The translations under genes and the position numbers were made by a program. A model generated the notes under the pieces. The model was given only the letters and a program-made list of their open reading frames with translations. It did no database searches and was not told where the DNA came from. Below, one piece after another: positions 33,780-44,371 of a stretch of DNA of 64,000 bases (position 1 is its first letter; the number at the start of each line of letters is the position of its first letter). The stretch is taken from assembly GCF_029784165.1 (NCBI RefSeq), contig NC_073696.1, positions 102,912,065 to 102,976,064 of the forward strand, written 5' to 3'. The DNA is from Wyeomyia smithii (lineage: Eukaryota > Arthropoda > Insecta > Diptera > Culicidae).

Positions 33780-34640
33780 ACGTCGATGAAATTCCGTCAA
33801 GACCCGGATTCAGGGATGATTTGAGTTGGCAGCAGGCACTAGAAATCATCGTCGCGTCTTAATGAAAGATATTCAAAGTTTCACCGTACAGTGGGGTATT
33901 ACTGGCGGCATGTTCAACGTGATCATCGCTGAGTGTCTCGTCAGTGAACGCAAAGCGGAAAAGCTGACAGATGTCCTGCGGGGTGGATGCTTACTTACCG
34001 TTAAATGTCATAGAAGAGGGTATCCCACCTTTATGTCCCAGTTGATTGACGAACCTCCAAAACTGATTGGGACGAAACTTGAGCTTCCTCTGTAAATCTT
34101 GTTGATGTCAGAGAAAGCATCGTTTCGCAACACTTTTGTATGTGTGGTTTTTTCGTATGATGACGTTTTAGGAACACTGTACGGTGTTTAGAAATTTGTC
34201 TCAAGGCAGCTCTCTTCTCGGACTTCAACTGCTGAAGTTCTTTCGTTTGCCACGGCTGTTGGGGCGCAGGATGCTGGCTCTTTTTTGGGACGAAACGGTC
34301 GATGTAGTCCATTCCGTTGGAGAGAGTTTGAGCGGCGTCTTCTTCATTGACGGAGTCTGAAATAGAGTTCCAGACGAGCTCGGAGACAAACTCAGCGATA
34401 TGCTGGTGATCGGCATTGCGGAAGTCAGAAGATACGGTAGTGGATGCAGTATCAAGATCGCGTCCTAATTTGACGTTCATGGTAACTAATAAAGGTGGGT
34501 GATTGGGGAATTTACAGACAGTGCAGTTGTCCGAAGGTCGTGGGGCCGCATATGATTCCCAGGGTCGTTTGAAAGCCCTATGTTGATCTACTGCAGGCCA
34601 ACGATTGCGTTGTGATGGTGAGGATTGGGCCTTCGGTTTC
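33780..34640 (-). pseudogene. Jockey-like LINE: linker and RT start
   Basis: The open frame 34480-34031 encodes a LINE endonuclease-RT linker: IAEFVSELVWNSISDSVNEE, VPKKSQHPAPQQPWQTKELQ, LKSEKRAALRQISKHRT. Below 34030 the reading is frameshifted, but text like STPQDICQLFRFAFTDE and NPGLDGISS can be read. That is the start of the RT fingers. It ends at about 33780 before the catalytic core. The family differs from the RTE-like and R1-like copies nearby. The clade is tentative. Confidence 0.68.
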
Positions 34641-35088
34641 GTGCCCTAGTGGTTCTATGAAAAGGTAACACGGAACTAAACAATTTTTATTACATATATT
34701 TATCAAATTTTTTTAGTAACAAACCACGTTACAGAGTTCCCTTTGACAAGCGCGTAGTCGTGGGTTTGATTCTTGAAAGATCCAGGCCTTTCGATGTCCA
34801 GTTATCCAGAAATGTTTCCTTTATGATATATCCTACAAAACACGAATGAATTTCATTTACATTTTTCGATATATATTGTGCCAGTCACAATTTTATATGA
34901 GCACCAAGAAAAAGAAAATTCATCTTGTTCGCCCTAATAAATCGTATTTTTCGGTGGTCAGCTGATAATCAATCAACCGATATGAATTTTCAAATATAAC
35001 AGCTTAACAAATTTGACAGGTGGATGATGAAAAGTTTCGGTCATACAGGATAAACGTTCATTGATTCCATTCCTTTATTTTTTTGTAG
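34641..35088. other. VGlut intron end, no gene
   Basis: AT-rich intronic sequence ending in a good acceptor (CTTTATTTTTTTGTAG, ending at 35088). I found no additional exon. Confidence 0.6.
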
Positions 35089-35322
35089 GAAGTCAAATAC
35101 AACTGGACCGTCGCCATGGAGAGCGCTGTCGATTCGTCCTTCTTCTGGGGTTATCTGGTGACGCAGGTGCCTGGGGGTTTCCTGGCGTCTATGCTGCCTG
35201 CTAATCGCATCTTTGGCACTGCCATAGCCTGCTCCTGCTTCCTAAACCTGCTCGTCCCAGGTGCAATGATGCTTCATCCGACGGTGGTAATCCTGGTCCG
35301 TGTGCTTCAGGGACTCGTTGAG
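35089..35322 (+). CDS. VGlut: VGlut exon B: luminal loop 1 and TM2-3
   Basis: 78 codons between TTTGTAG and GTAAGT, phase 0 at both ends. The exon starts EVKYNWTVAMESAV, where NWT is an N-glycosylation sequon in the first luminal loop. FFWGYLVTQVPGGFLAS (TM2) and NRIFGTAIACSCFLNLLVPG (TM3) follow. VVILVRVLQGLVE comes next, with the Arg and Glu that correspond to R184 and E191 of rat VGLUT2. The residue before SFFWGY that is His128 in rat VGLUT2 aligns with Asp here. The loop is shorter than in vertebrate VGLUTs, so either it is naturally short or a micro-exon in the 8.6-kb intron is missing. Confidence 0.95.
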
Positions 35323-35395
35323 GTAAGTTGATTTGTTCGGTGGTTATTGTATTATAAGGATTGTTTAATTGAATCTGATTTTATCCTGCGTGTAG
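35323..35395 (+). other. VGlut: VGlut intron, 73 bp
   Basis: Short GT-AG intron: donor GTAAGT, acceptor TGCGTGTAG. Phase 0, between ...GLVE and GVTYPACHG. Confidence 0.93.
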
Positions 35396-35860
35396 GGTGT
35401 AACGTATCCCGCCTGTCATGGTATCTGGCGATTTTGGGCTCCCCCACTGGAACGGTCCCGGCTGGCAACCATGGCTTTCAGTGGCTCATACGCGGGTGTA
35501 GTGATAGGTATGCCCATGTCCGGAATTCTGACTGGCTGGATCAGTTGGCATGCTCCGTTCTATTTCTACGGACTCATGGGCTTAGTGTGGTACTGTTTCT
35601 GGCTGTGGTTGTCTTTTGAAAAGCCTCGACAGCATCCGACAATCACCTTAAAAGAACTGAAGTACATCGAAAAGTCACTTGGAGAATCGGTTCAGCTACC
35701 GATGCCGACAATGGCGACGACACCCTGGAGGGCCATGGCCACCAGCATGCCAGTCTATGCCATCATTGTGGCGAACTTTTGCCGTTCGTGGAACTTTTAC
35801 CTGCTCGTACTGTATCAAAGCGCATATCTTAACCATTCGTTTAACTTTAGGATTGAAGAG
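35396..35860 (+). CDS. VGlut: VGlut exon C: signature loop, TM4-7
   Basis: 155 codons. The exon starts with GVTYPACHGIW and then APPLERSRLAT, the diagnostic SLC17 signature just after TM4. TM helices follow (FSGSYAGVVIGMPMSGILTG, FYFYGLMGLVWYCFWLWL). The cytosolic loop has EKPRQHPTIT and KYIEKSLGE. TM7 is preceded by PVYAIIVANFCRSWNFYLL, with the Arg matching R322 of rat VGLUT2. The exon ends IEE before GTATGA. All of the key glutamate-binding Arg residues expected in this segment are present. The coding strand is GC-richer than the flanking introns, and there are no internal stops. Confidence 0.96.
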
Positions 35861-35923
35861 GTATGACTTCATTGAGCGTTTGTAAAAACAAATCCAGTTT
35901 TGATTATATTCATTGTTTGGCAG
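35861..35923 (+). other. VGlut: VGlut intron, 63 bp
   Basis: GT-AG intron (GTATGA ... TTGGCAG), phase 0. It contains an in-frame stop at once (TGA in the second codon), so retention would truncate the protein. Confidence 0.92.
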
Positions 35924-36109
35924 ACTGGTATTTTAGGAGCACTGCCTCATCTACTGATGACAATTATTGTACCATTCGGAGGTATGTTGGCCGATTTCTT
36001 GCGGAAGTCCGGAATAATGACGACTACTAACGTCCGTAAGCTTTTCAACTGTGGCGGCTTCGGATTAGAGGGACTATTCTTCCTGGTTGTGGCACATGCA
36101 ACGAGTTCA
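35924..36109 (+). CDS. VGlut: VGlut exon D: TM8-9
   Basis: 62 codons after TTGGCAG: TGILGALPHLLMTIIVPFGG, MLADFLRKSGIMTTT, VRKLFNCGGFGLEGLFFLVV. These are TM7b/8 and TM9 of the transporter with the conserved 'PHL.MTIIVP.GG..ADFLR' block and the 'T.VRK..NCGGFG.E' block. It ends AHATSS before GTAGGT. Open reading continues through the next intron without a stop, so the exon boundary is set by comparison with other VGLUTs and by the splice signals. Confidence 0.92.
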
Positions 36110-36172
36110 GTAGGTTTCCCAAAACATAATACCCATATGCAATATATAATAAATTTATGCTTCGGTTTACAG
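36110..36172 (+). other. VGlut: VGlut intron, 63 bp, stop-free and divisible by three
   Basis: Donor GTAGGT, acceptor TTCGGTTTACAG. Its length is exactly 21 codons and it has no in-frame stop. Family proteins have no counterpart of these 21 residues between the Val-rich helix end and the TGAI start of TM10, so it is almost certainly spliced out normally. Confidence 0.85.
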
Positions 36173-36358
36173 ACGGGGGCGATAACTGCTTTAACAATTG
36201 GAGTAGCTTGTAGTGGGTTTGCCATCTCTGGATATAATGTAAACCATCTTGATATTGCTCCGCGCTATGCCAGTATTCTAATGGGTGTGTCTAACGGTAT
36301 TGGAACCGTTGCTGGACTCATATGTCCGATAGCGATTGACCATTTGACGAGAGGTCAG
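36173..36358 (+). CDS. VGlut: VGlut exon E: TM10-11
   Basis: 62 codons: TGAITALTIGVACSGFAISG, YNVNHLDIAPRYASILMGVS, NGIGTVAGLICPIAIDHLTR. The block GFAISG.NVNHLDIAPRYASILMG is one of the most conserved stretches in the SLC17 family. It ends GQ|GTAAGT, phase 0. The next exon lies 19.2 kb downstream past a dense transposon field. The codons are undisturbed. Confidence 0.95.
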
Positions 36359-37820
36359 GTAAGTGAAAATATTTTCCGCTATTTAGAAACTATGTGAATG
36401 ATAAAAATTGTGCATGATAAAAAATTCACATCTCATTAGTTTGAGTCTAACGACAATAAAATAAAACCAAATCGATGCTCTTTACTCGTGGGTATGTCCC
36501 TTCCAAACAGAACCTGAGAATTAACTTCATTTGCCAAAAACTCATAACTGTCAAAAGACATCAACTGGAAACAAGAGACATTAGTCTCTCTTTACCACAC
36601 AAAAAGTAACTGAATCAGACTCCTCCCTTTTGGGTTGGTTCGGCTACGAAGCACGGCGTTTCCCTATTCTCTATACACTCGATGCATCCCATTTGAGAGA
36701 AATTAAATTTGTTATGATGTTTTACGCTTGATGATTTTCAACAATAAATCACGGCAGCTCGAAAATGCGAACAATCTCCCCGTCGTCCGCGTGAGCCCAG
36801 CTAAACGATTCGTAAAAGGAAAATCACAGACTTTGCAATAAAACCGAGACCGTCAACGGTAGGGGGGTTCCCGCCTGCTTCCGGCGAACTGCTGTTTGTA
36901 TGACAATAGTCAGAAACAGCTAGCGGCTTTTCCGGGAGCTATGAAATGGAAACCCTACACTTTTCGCTTTCCACATTTTGCGTCCTCTTCCCCACCTCAT
37001 ATTTTCTCCACGCAAACAAGAGTGAAATATTTTCACATATAAACAGTTCTGTTTCCGTTCTCGGTTGGGCTGCGAGGGTTGTCAGTTTTTTCGTAATTTT
37101 CCAGAGTTGGATGTAATCACTAGTCGGCAATGCTGATTATTCGGAATTTACAGCTAAGTTGGAGAATTCATCAAAATTGTTCATGGTAAATTGTGAACAA
37201 CACTCCATTCGTGCACAATAACTTTTGACGGAAGCTAGGAATAGGATGTCGGTGTCTGGTTGCCTTGGTTAGGATTCTCTACATTATTACCGCCGTTCGT
37301 TTTTTACCCCCTGATGGTATCCTAGCATCAGTAACGATTTATGTGAATCTGCTGACGAACGCGGATGGATAAAATGTAGAGGCGCTTCACTTCGAAAGGC
37401 ATTCCAGGCTGCTCGTGCGGTGCCTAATGCAATGTTTCATCACTCAATGAAAAGGAACGACTAGAATTGCATTGCATGGGCTTCTACCTCGATAGAATGA
37501 TGCAGTGCTTTTCATGGCTTGGAAACGTTTACTGATGTGTATCAGATTTGTGGACCATGCAAAGAATTCAAAAATCTCAGCACTCAATCTGATCCCCAAC
37601 TCTACTTGAAGGCCTATGTTATGAAGCTTGATGGACTGAGATCCCTCAAGTTAAGTAATGTTGCCAAATAATGACAAAACATGTATCATTAAATTTTAAA
37701 CAGGAACGAATATAACTAATCAAGGAATTTATTTCATTTTACAAGTTAGAACAAATGTAGTAAATACGCGCAAAATTTGGTTGGTGTTAAACCACATCAA
37801 TATTCTGTAAAACTGAAGCA
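36359..37820. other. VGlut last intron, 5' part, no gene
   Basis: This stretch has ordinary base composition and no supported coding frame. The part 36580-37330 is less AT-rich and free of recognised repeats. If regulatory sequence exists in this intron it would most likely be here, but nothing in the sequence alone shows it. Confidence 0.5.
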
Positions 37821-37822
37821 TA

Positions 37823-38009
37823 CACTGAATTCTCTTTTTACGCGGTTTGTTTTTACGTGATTTTATTTTAAAGCGATTTTTTTACACGTAGCGGAAGATT
37901 TCATCAAAACGACGCCATGTCTTTAACAGGATTAGTGAAAACTGAGCGTTTTTAACCCGTTTTTTTTTTTTGCTCGATCACATCAATCGCGTAAAAAAAG
38001 AATTCAGTG
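37823..38009. repeat. 187-bp TA-flanked MITE
   Basis: The left end CACTGAATTCTCTTTTTACG is mirrored by the right end, CGTAAAAAAAGAATTCAGTG. TA lies on each side (37821-37822 and 38010-38011). TA duplication and this form suggest a Tc1/mariner- or pogo-type miniature element. Confidence 0.8.
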
Positions 38010-38011
38010 TA

Positions 38012-38620
38012 TTCGATAAATTTCGAAATCTACATAATGAATATGTCTTAGCTATAACACAATTTTTGTCATTTCTATAATCATACTTTCGTTCCATGCA
38101 TTGGTCGGATAAAATTGTTGCCCTGTCAAGATGACTGATGATCATTAGTCATGTATACGGGGAGTGGTTTCTATTTCGTCACACCTTCGACAATTGAGTA
38201 CAAATGAGCGATTTGAGTAACAATAAGAGTTAAAATTTATGAAAGTGCTTTAACAATTTCTAGAGAAAAAAAAAGGGGTTGACACTTGAGAAATATAATA
38301 GCGTGAAGAAAATCAGAAGGCTTGAAAAAGGTGTTTACAGGTAATCAAATAAATCAAATCAAACAGTATTTAAACTGTTTGAACTACTTGAATAGACTAC
38401 ATTCGAAGTAGTGCATTTACAATAGCGATCGTTTTAGTTTTACGCACCCAGTCACAAAATAATCGTTTGGTATTAACTTTCCTCGTTTGAGTAGAATCGC
38501 TTACCAAATAGCTTTTAAACCGGGTGAACTTAAAAAAAATTAAAAATAAAATTTGATTGGTGCTGAAAAGATAGGTCAGGAAGTGAAGTTGAAATAAGGT
38601 GGATCGACTAAAACCCCTAC
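38012..38620. other. Intronic, no feature seen
   Basis: AT-rich with no supported coding or repeat structure. Confidence 0.5.
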
Positions 38621-39246
38621 TGTAGGGTGTCTCTAAAAAAATCGATGTTGAAAAAGTCTAGGTACTCAGCCCTAAATCGAAAGATAATGAGCAAGATCGC
38701 GCCAAATGACCTATGGTCGAATATCGACCATTTTTGATTTGAATGAAACTTTGCACACGTATTTGGCTTAGCAAACTGAGCATTTTTCACAGATGGAGAG
38801 ATTTTTTTACACCCATGAGTTACATTCTAAAAGGGCGTATGCTTTTTGGCATAGGGTTTATTCGAAACATTGTAGCCCAGAAACCGTAGGTTGTATAGAA
38901 AAACTATCTGAGAATGAGTTAAAATTAAAAATGCACCATAAAAAAAATATACACTGTACAAAAAAAATTGTTTTAACCAAAAAAAATTAAAAATAAACAT
39001 TAAATTTCAATTTAAAAAAAAAGAGTTGAATTTTATTTTTTTTTTTTTAAGAAACTTGACGTTAATACGCAACTTCTAAAAAAAAGTCCAGGATGGAGAA
39101 ATGAAAAATAATTTTTTTATGGTAAATTAATTTTCTTAAATATTCTTAAATATTCTAATTTAAACATTTTTCAAAATATTTGTATTCTGATATTTTTAAA
39201 AGATGCAGAGAGTCATTTTGAATCAATCGAGTTATTTTTAATTTAA

Positions 39247-39968
39247 CCCGTAAAGACCCGGGACGGAGCTTGTTTTTTTTTAAATGCTCGTTCTCAGCAC
39301 TGGAACGGCCGATTTGGGAAAACTTGGACTTTTATTCAAGGAGAATAGTTGCTCTAAGTTTTGGTAAGGTGCCACCCCTCTGGATCCCTCCCCGTTTTTG
39401 TGAGACGCAAATATGTCTGTGTTTTTTTCTAATTTTTCAAACAGATTGAGCAAACACTGGTAGTTTTCATACGTATCAATTGCTCCATGTATCAAATCAT
39501 GTCAGATGGATGAAATATGGTATGTAAGAGTGAATTTTGGAGTTTCCCAATTCATTCAGTACAAAATCACAAAACTACGTATTTTTATAAAATTTCAAAC
39601 AACAAAACCGTTCTTCAAACTTTAAGCTCTACATTTTTGCGGTAAGGTCTCCTGAATCCATACGTGATGAAATATTTATTTTAGCATGCAAACATTTTGA
39701 GAAAAACCAGTTTAAATTCACCAAAGCACGAATTTTCATGGAAACTTAATTTTCTTAGTCTCCCACGGTAAGTTTCAACTTAGCTCTTCAATTTTCAAGC
39801 TCTATATTTTAAGAGTAATGTCTTCTAAATCCAAAGATGCTGAAAAATTTATTCTAGCATGCACAGATTTTTCCCCTTGAATAAAAGTTCAAGTTTTCCC
39901 AAATCGGCCGTTCCAGTGCTGAGAACGAGCATTTTAAAAAAACAAGCTCCGCCCCGGGTCTTTACGGG
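39247..39968. mobile_element. 722-bp TTAA-flanked foldback element (piggyBac-like ends)
   Basis: The termini CCCGTAAAGACCCGGGACGG (left) and its near-exact inverse (right) extend for about 95 bases each. Both sides are flanked by TTAA (39243-39246 and 39969-39972). TTAA duplication plus a CCC start suggests the piggyBac superfamily. The interior is AT-rich with no transposase. A 97-base copy of the right end lies at 40396-40492. Confidence 0.78.
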
Positions 39969-40492
39969 TTAAATTAAAAATAACTCGAAAACCGATGCCT
40001 TTAGAATGTTCACTACCAAGAGCTTTTTGATTCAAAATGACACTCTGCATCTTTTAAAAATATCAGAATACAAATATTTTGAAAAATGTTTGAATTAGAA
40101 TTTATATTACAAAAATTAATCTACCATAGAAAAATTATTTTTCATTTCTCCATCCTGGATTTTTTTTAGAAGTTGCGTATTAACGTCAAGTTTCTTTAAA
40201 AAAAAATAGAATAAAATTCAACTCTTTTTTTTTCAATTTAAATTTAATGTTTATTTTAAATTTTTTTTGGTTAAAAAATTTTTTTTTTGTACAGTGTATA
40301 TTTTTTTATGATGCATTTTTAATTTTAACTCATTCTCAGACAGTTTTTCTATACAACCTACGGTATCTGGGCTACAATGTTTCGAATAAAACCTATGCCC
40401 TTGAATAAAAGTTCAAGTTTTCCCAAATCGGCTGTTCCAGTGCTGAGAACGAGCATTTTCAAAAAACAAGTTCCGTCCCGGGTCTTTACGGG
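39877..40492. repeat. Local tandem duplication of foldback end plus arm
   Basis: The unit beginning CTTGAATAAAAGTTCAAG (39877) and running through the right arm is followed at 40396 by the same beginning again. The junction is at 'CCC/TTGAATAAAAG'. The second copy then carries the next insertion after its TTAA. Confidence 0.7.
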
Positions 40493-40496
40493 TTAA

Positions 40497-41934
40497 GCTC
40501 GAAAAATTATTAATATTTCGGAAAATACACGTTTTTTTTTAATTTGTCCAAAAACCATACGTTCATTGGAATGCTTGATCAAAAATATACAATTCATTCT
40601 TTGACAACAAAACGATTAGATAAATAACTCAAGCGCTAAACCTGAGCCTACCTACACGTTCCCCTTTTGCCGAATGTTTTATAAAAATATATGTTTGTCG
40701 TGCAACACTACCTACGTGTTTACTAATAATAACTGTTTGTAAAGTACGCAACCAATAACTACTGGGTTACCTATAATAACTGTTTTCGTATATAAATACG
40801 ATTGCACTACTCCAGATGTGTTAGTAACAGTTTGCATTTTGTGAAGATGAATAAAGTTAAAATTGAATACACTAAGCCCAAATGCTGTAAACTCTTTCCT
40901 GATCATCGTTGCTCATCAAGCTTACGCAAATTAAACGAAAACGTTATTGCAAAATTAAAAATATTGAACAGTCAAGCTCATTTTAATACGTCTTTATCAA
41001 TTTGTGATTCGTGTAGTTATTGGAATGATAGTCAAGCCACCATTCATCCCTTCGTTGTTTACTATTCAGAATCTGGAACACTTATGAATATCAGCTTCAT
41101 CATAATATCGAAAGTACTCCATCTTGATACTGTTGCGGTTCAGGTGTTCATTGCCAAATCATGAGTTTTCTAAAAACAACAATAGAGTTGAAAAAGCGAT
41201 TTTAATGTCTGATGGAGCTGCCTCACAATATAAAAATATAAAAACTTTGCAAGTCTTTGTAAGTTCAAAACCAATTATAACGTCGATGCAGAGTAGCATT
41301 TTTTTGCGACTTCTCATGTTAAAGGCCCATGCGATGCAATTGGTGGCATATTAAAACGAATGGCAGGAAATGCAAGTATAGCTAAAGAACATGAACATCC
41401 CATTACAAGCGCAAAAGAATTGTATGATTGGTCTAATCAGAAAAGTAATAAAAATTCATCAAAAATGTCATTTAGATGGGTATCATATGAAGAATATGAA
41501 CAAGGAGTAACAGAATGGAGCAATATTTTTAAAAAAATCTATAATAATAGCTGCCACACAAAAGTATTACTCTTTTGTTCCGATTTCAGAAAATAAGATA
41601 CAAACGAAGCTGTTTTCAAAAGATGACGAATCATTTACTTATGATGTATATAAAATATAAGGTGAAACTAGTTCAGTAAAGTATCTATGTCATAAAAAAA
41701 TATGTTCCTAAGATAATAAAACTCGAAAACAAATATTTGATTCTTACATATATTTATATCACTTAGAACATTTAACTCTTTTCTTGAGAACCGTTCGCCC
41801 AATCGTTTTGTTGTCAAAGAATGAATTGTATATTTTTGATCAAGTATTCCAATGAACGTATGGTTTTTGCTGGAGAACCATGGACAAATTAAAAAAAAAC
41901 GTGTATTTTCCGAAATATTAATAATTTTTCGAGC
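40497..41934 (+). mobile_element. 1.44-kb TTAA-flanked DNA transposon with a broken transposase-like gene
   Basis: Terminal inverted repeats of about 121 and 134 bases (40497-40617 and 41801-41934) begin GCTCGAAAAATTATTAATAT. The right one has a 13-base extra piece. TTAA flanks both sides (40493-40496 and 41935-41938). The matching empty site, with a single TTAA, is preserved in the window at 39969-39972. TTAA targets are used by the piggyBac and Kolobok superfamilies. The ends here do not start CCC, and the interior protein fragments are not piggyBac-like. Confidence 0.8.
40848..41597 (+). pseudogene. Transposase-like protein, broken (family not certain)
   Basis: Three consecutive plus-strand pieces in different frames make one protein. 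The first starts at the ATG at 40848 (MNKVKIEYTKPKCCKLF) and has a Cys/His-containing N-terminal part with CDSCSYW. The second starts at about 41207 with MSDGAASQYKN. The third follows near 41310 with FATSHVKGPCDAIGGILKRM and continues to 41594. The DGA-x-YKN and ATSH-KG-CDAIGG-KR combination is familiar from uncharacterised insect and cnidarian transposon-like proteins. Asp in SDGA and Asp in CDAIGG are plausible catalytic acids. TTAA flanks make a Kolobok-type or related enzyme a reasonable guess, not a proven one. At least two frameshifts inactivate it. Confidence 0.6.
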
Positions 41935-42326
41935 TTAAATTCAGAATAACTCAAAAACCGATGCCTTTAGAATGTTTACTACCAAGAGCTTTTTGATTCA
42001 AAATGACTCTCTGCATCTTTTAAAATCATCAGAATACATATATTTTGAAAAATGTTCGAATTAGAATTTTCATAAAAAAATTAATCTACCATAAAAAAAA
42101 TATTTTTCATTTTTCCATCCTGAACTTTTTTTTTAAAGTTGCGTATTAACGTCAAGTTTCTTCGAAAAAAAAATAAAAAAAAATCGACTCTTTTTTTTTA
42201 AATTGAAATTCGATGTTTATTTTTAATTTTTTTGGTAAAAAATTTTTTTTTTTGTACAGTGTATATATTTTTATGATGCATTTTCGACTCGCTACAACTC
42301 ATTCTCAGACAGTTTTTCTATACAAC

Positions 42327-42331
42327 CAACG
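42327..42331. repeat. 5-bp target duplication CAACG, left
   Basis: CAACG directly precedes the CACAGTG end and recurs at 44367-44371. Confidence 0.8.
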
Positions 42332-44366
42332 CACAGTGGTCCAATAAGGCAAAAAATGGAACTTAATTCCATAGCGCCTTTTAACTTCATCCTAGCTTAA
42401 TAGTGTCTTCGGAGCAATTGTTTGTATGAATGACCCGCATAATTGCAAATTGTGAAAAAATTTTAAAAGTTTACTATACTAAAAATAAAAAAAATAACTT
42501 TTTTGTGTTGAGAGATAGAAGAATAGTTTATTCAGCAAAGTTGTAGAAAATTCAAAAATATTAAACTTTGTTGAACAAATGAAAAACCTATCTTTTTTCG
42601 GTACAAAGTAATAAAGTACATTACATTGAACTTATTTAAAAGTTAGTTTTTTGTACTTAACTTTAGTTAGTTGCATTTTACACGAAAGTGTAGTTCGGAG
42701 GAATTGTTAGGGCACACAAAACAAACATTTTTGCCGAAGACTATATATCTCCAGGAGTTTTGTTTACAAAGTTATATCATATTTTAGCTTATTTTTTCGA
42801 TAACTTCAAGAATGTATAGGTTAAAAAGGGGCAAGTGGAATCATGATGTCAATAGTTTTTCTTGAAGTTAAGCTGAAGTACTATAAACTTCTTTAGGTTC
42901 CATTTGTCCCAATGCACCCATTTTAGAGTACGGCGAACATATGTCACAGTAGGTTTTCATATATCAAAAATACTAACTTTTTTGTGTTAAGAGATAGAGG
43001 AATGGTCTTTTCGGCAAAGTTTTAGAACGAGCAAAAATATGAAACTTTGCTGAACAAACAAAATTTGTATCTTCATTGGGAACAGAGTTACAGAGTATTT
43101 CATGTAAAAGTTACTTAAAAGTTAGTTTTTTGTACTAAACTTTTGTTAGTTACATTTTACAAAAAAACGTTGTTCTACAAAAGGATTTTGGCATACAAAA
43201 TACACATTTTTGTTGAAGGCTACACATCTCCAGGACTTTTCCTTACAAAGATATAGCATAATTCAGCATATTTTTTCGATAACTTTAAGAACGTATAAAG
43301 GAAAAAGGGGCAAGTGGAATCATGATGTCAATTTTTTTTCTCAAAGTTCAGCTCAAGTGCTCAAAACTGCTATAAGTTCCATCCGTCCCAATCCACCTTC
43401 TATACGTTGTTGAAGTTATCAAAAAAATTTGCTGAAATGTGCTATAACTTTATAAGGAAAAGTCCTGGATATGTGTAGCCTTCAACAAAAACGTGTGTTT
43501 TGTATGCCCAAATGCTTCTTCAGAACAAAGTTTTCTTGTAAAATGTAACTAACAAAAGTTAAGTACAAAAAACTAACTTTTAAGTAACTTTTACATGAAA
43601 TAATCTGTAACTCTGTTCCCAATGAAGATAGAAGTTTTGTTTGTTCAGCAAAGTTTCATATTTTTGTACGTTCTAAAACCTTGCCGAGAAGACCATTCCT
43701 CTATCTCTTAACACAAAAAAGTTAGTATTTTTGATATATGAAAACCTACTGTGACATATGTTCGCTGTACTCTAAAATGGGTGCATTGGGACAAATGGAA
43801 CCTAAAGAAGTTTATAGTACTTCAGCTTAACTTCAAGAAAAACTATTGACATCATGATTCCACTTGCCCCTTTTTAACCTATACATTCTTGAAGTTATCG
43901 AAAAAATAAGCTAAAATATGATATAACTTTGTAAACAAAACTCCTGGAGATATATAGTCTTCGGCAAAAATGTTTGTTTTGTGTGCCCTAACAATTCCTC
44001 CGAACTACACTTTCGTGTAAAATGCAACTAACTAAAGTTAAGTACAAAAAACTAACTTTTAAATAAGTTCAATGTAATGTACTTCATAACTTTGTACCGA
44101 AAAAAGATAGGATTTTCATTTGTTCAACAAAGTTTCATATTTTTGAATAATCTACAACTTTGCTGAATAAACTATTCTTCTATCTCTAAACACAAAAAAA
44201 ATATTTTTTTTATTTTTAGTATAGTAAACTTTTAAAATTTTTTTACAATTTGCAAATATGCGGGTCATTCATACAAACAATTGCTCCGAAGACACTATTA
44301 AGCTAGGATGAAGTTAAAAGGCGATATGGAATTAAGTTCCACTTTTTGCATTATTGGACCACTGTG
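42332..44366. mobile_element. 2.0-kb palindromic element with CACAGTG ends (Transib-like), copy 1
   Basis: The element starts CACAGTGGTCCAAT and ends with the exact inverse. It is flanked by a perfect 5-bp duplication (CAACG) and is palindromic over almost its whole length (arms of about 1 kb). Each arm contains two related subunits of about 470 bases, recognisable by repeated 'TTTTTTGTGTTRAGAGATAG' and 'AAAAAGGGGCAAGTGGAATC'. CACAGTG is the same heptamer as the V(D)J recombination signal. Transib and RAG-type transposons combine such ends with 5-bp GC-rich duplications. No transposase is encoded. Confidence 0.78.
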
Positions 44367-44371
44367 CAACG
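44367..44371. repeat. 5-bp target duplication CAACG, right
   Basis: Exact copy of 42327-42331. Confidence 0.8.

Noticed and set aside
35900..36397. Single exon from 35924 to 36358 reading through 36110-36172
   Set aside because: The 21 extra residues have no counterpart in VGLUTs, and good splice signals bound them. Treated as an intron that may occasionally be retained.
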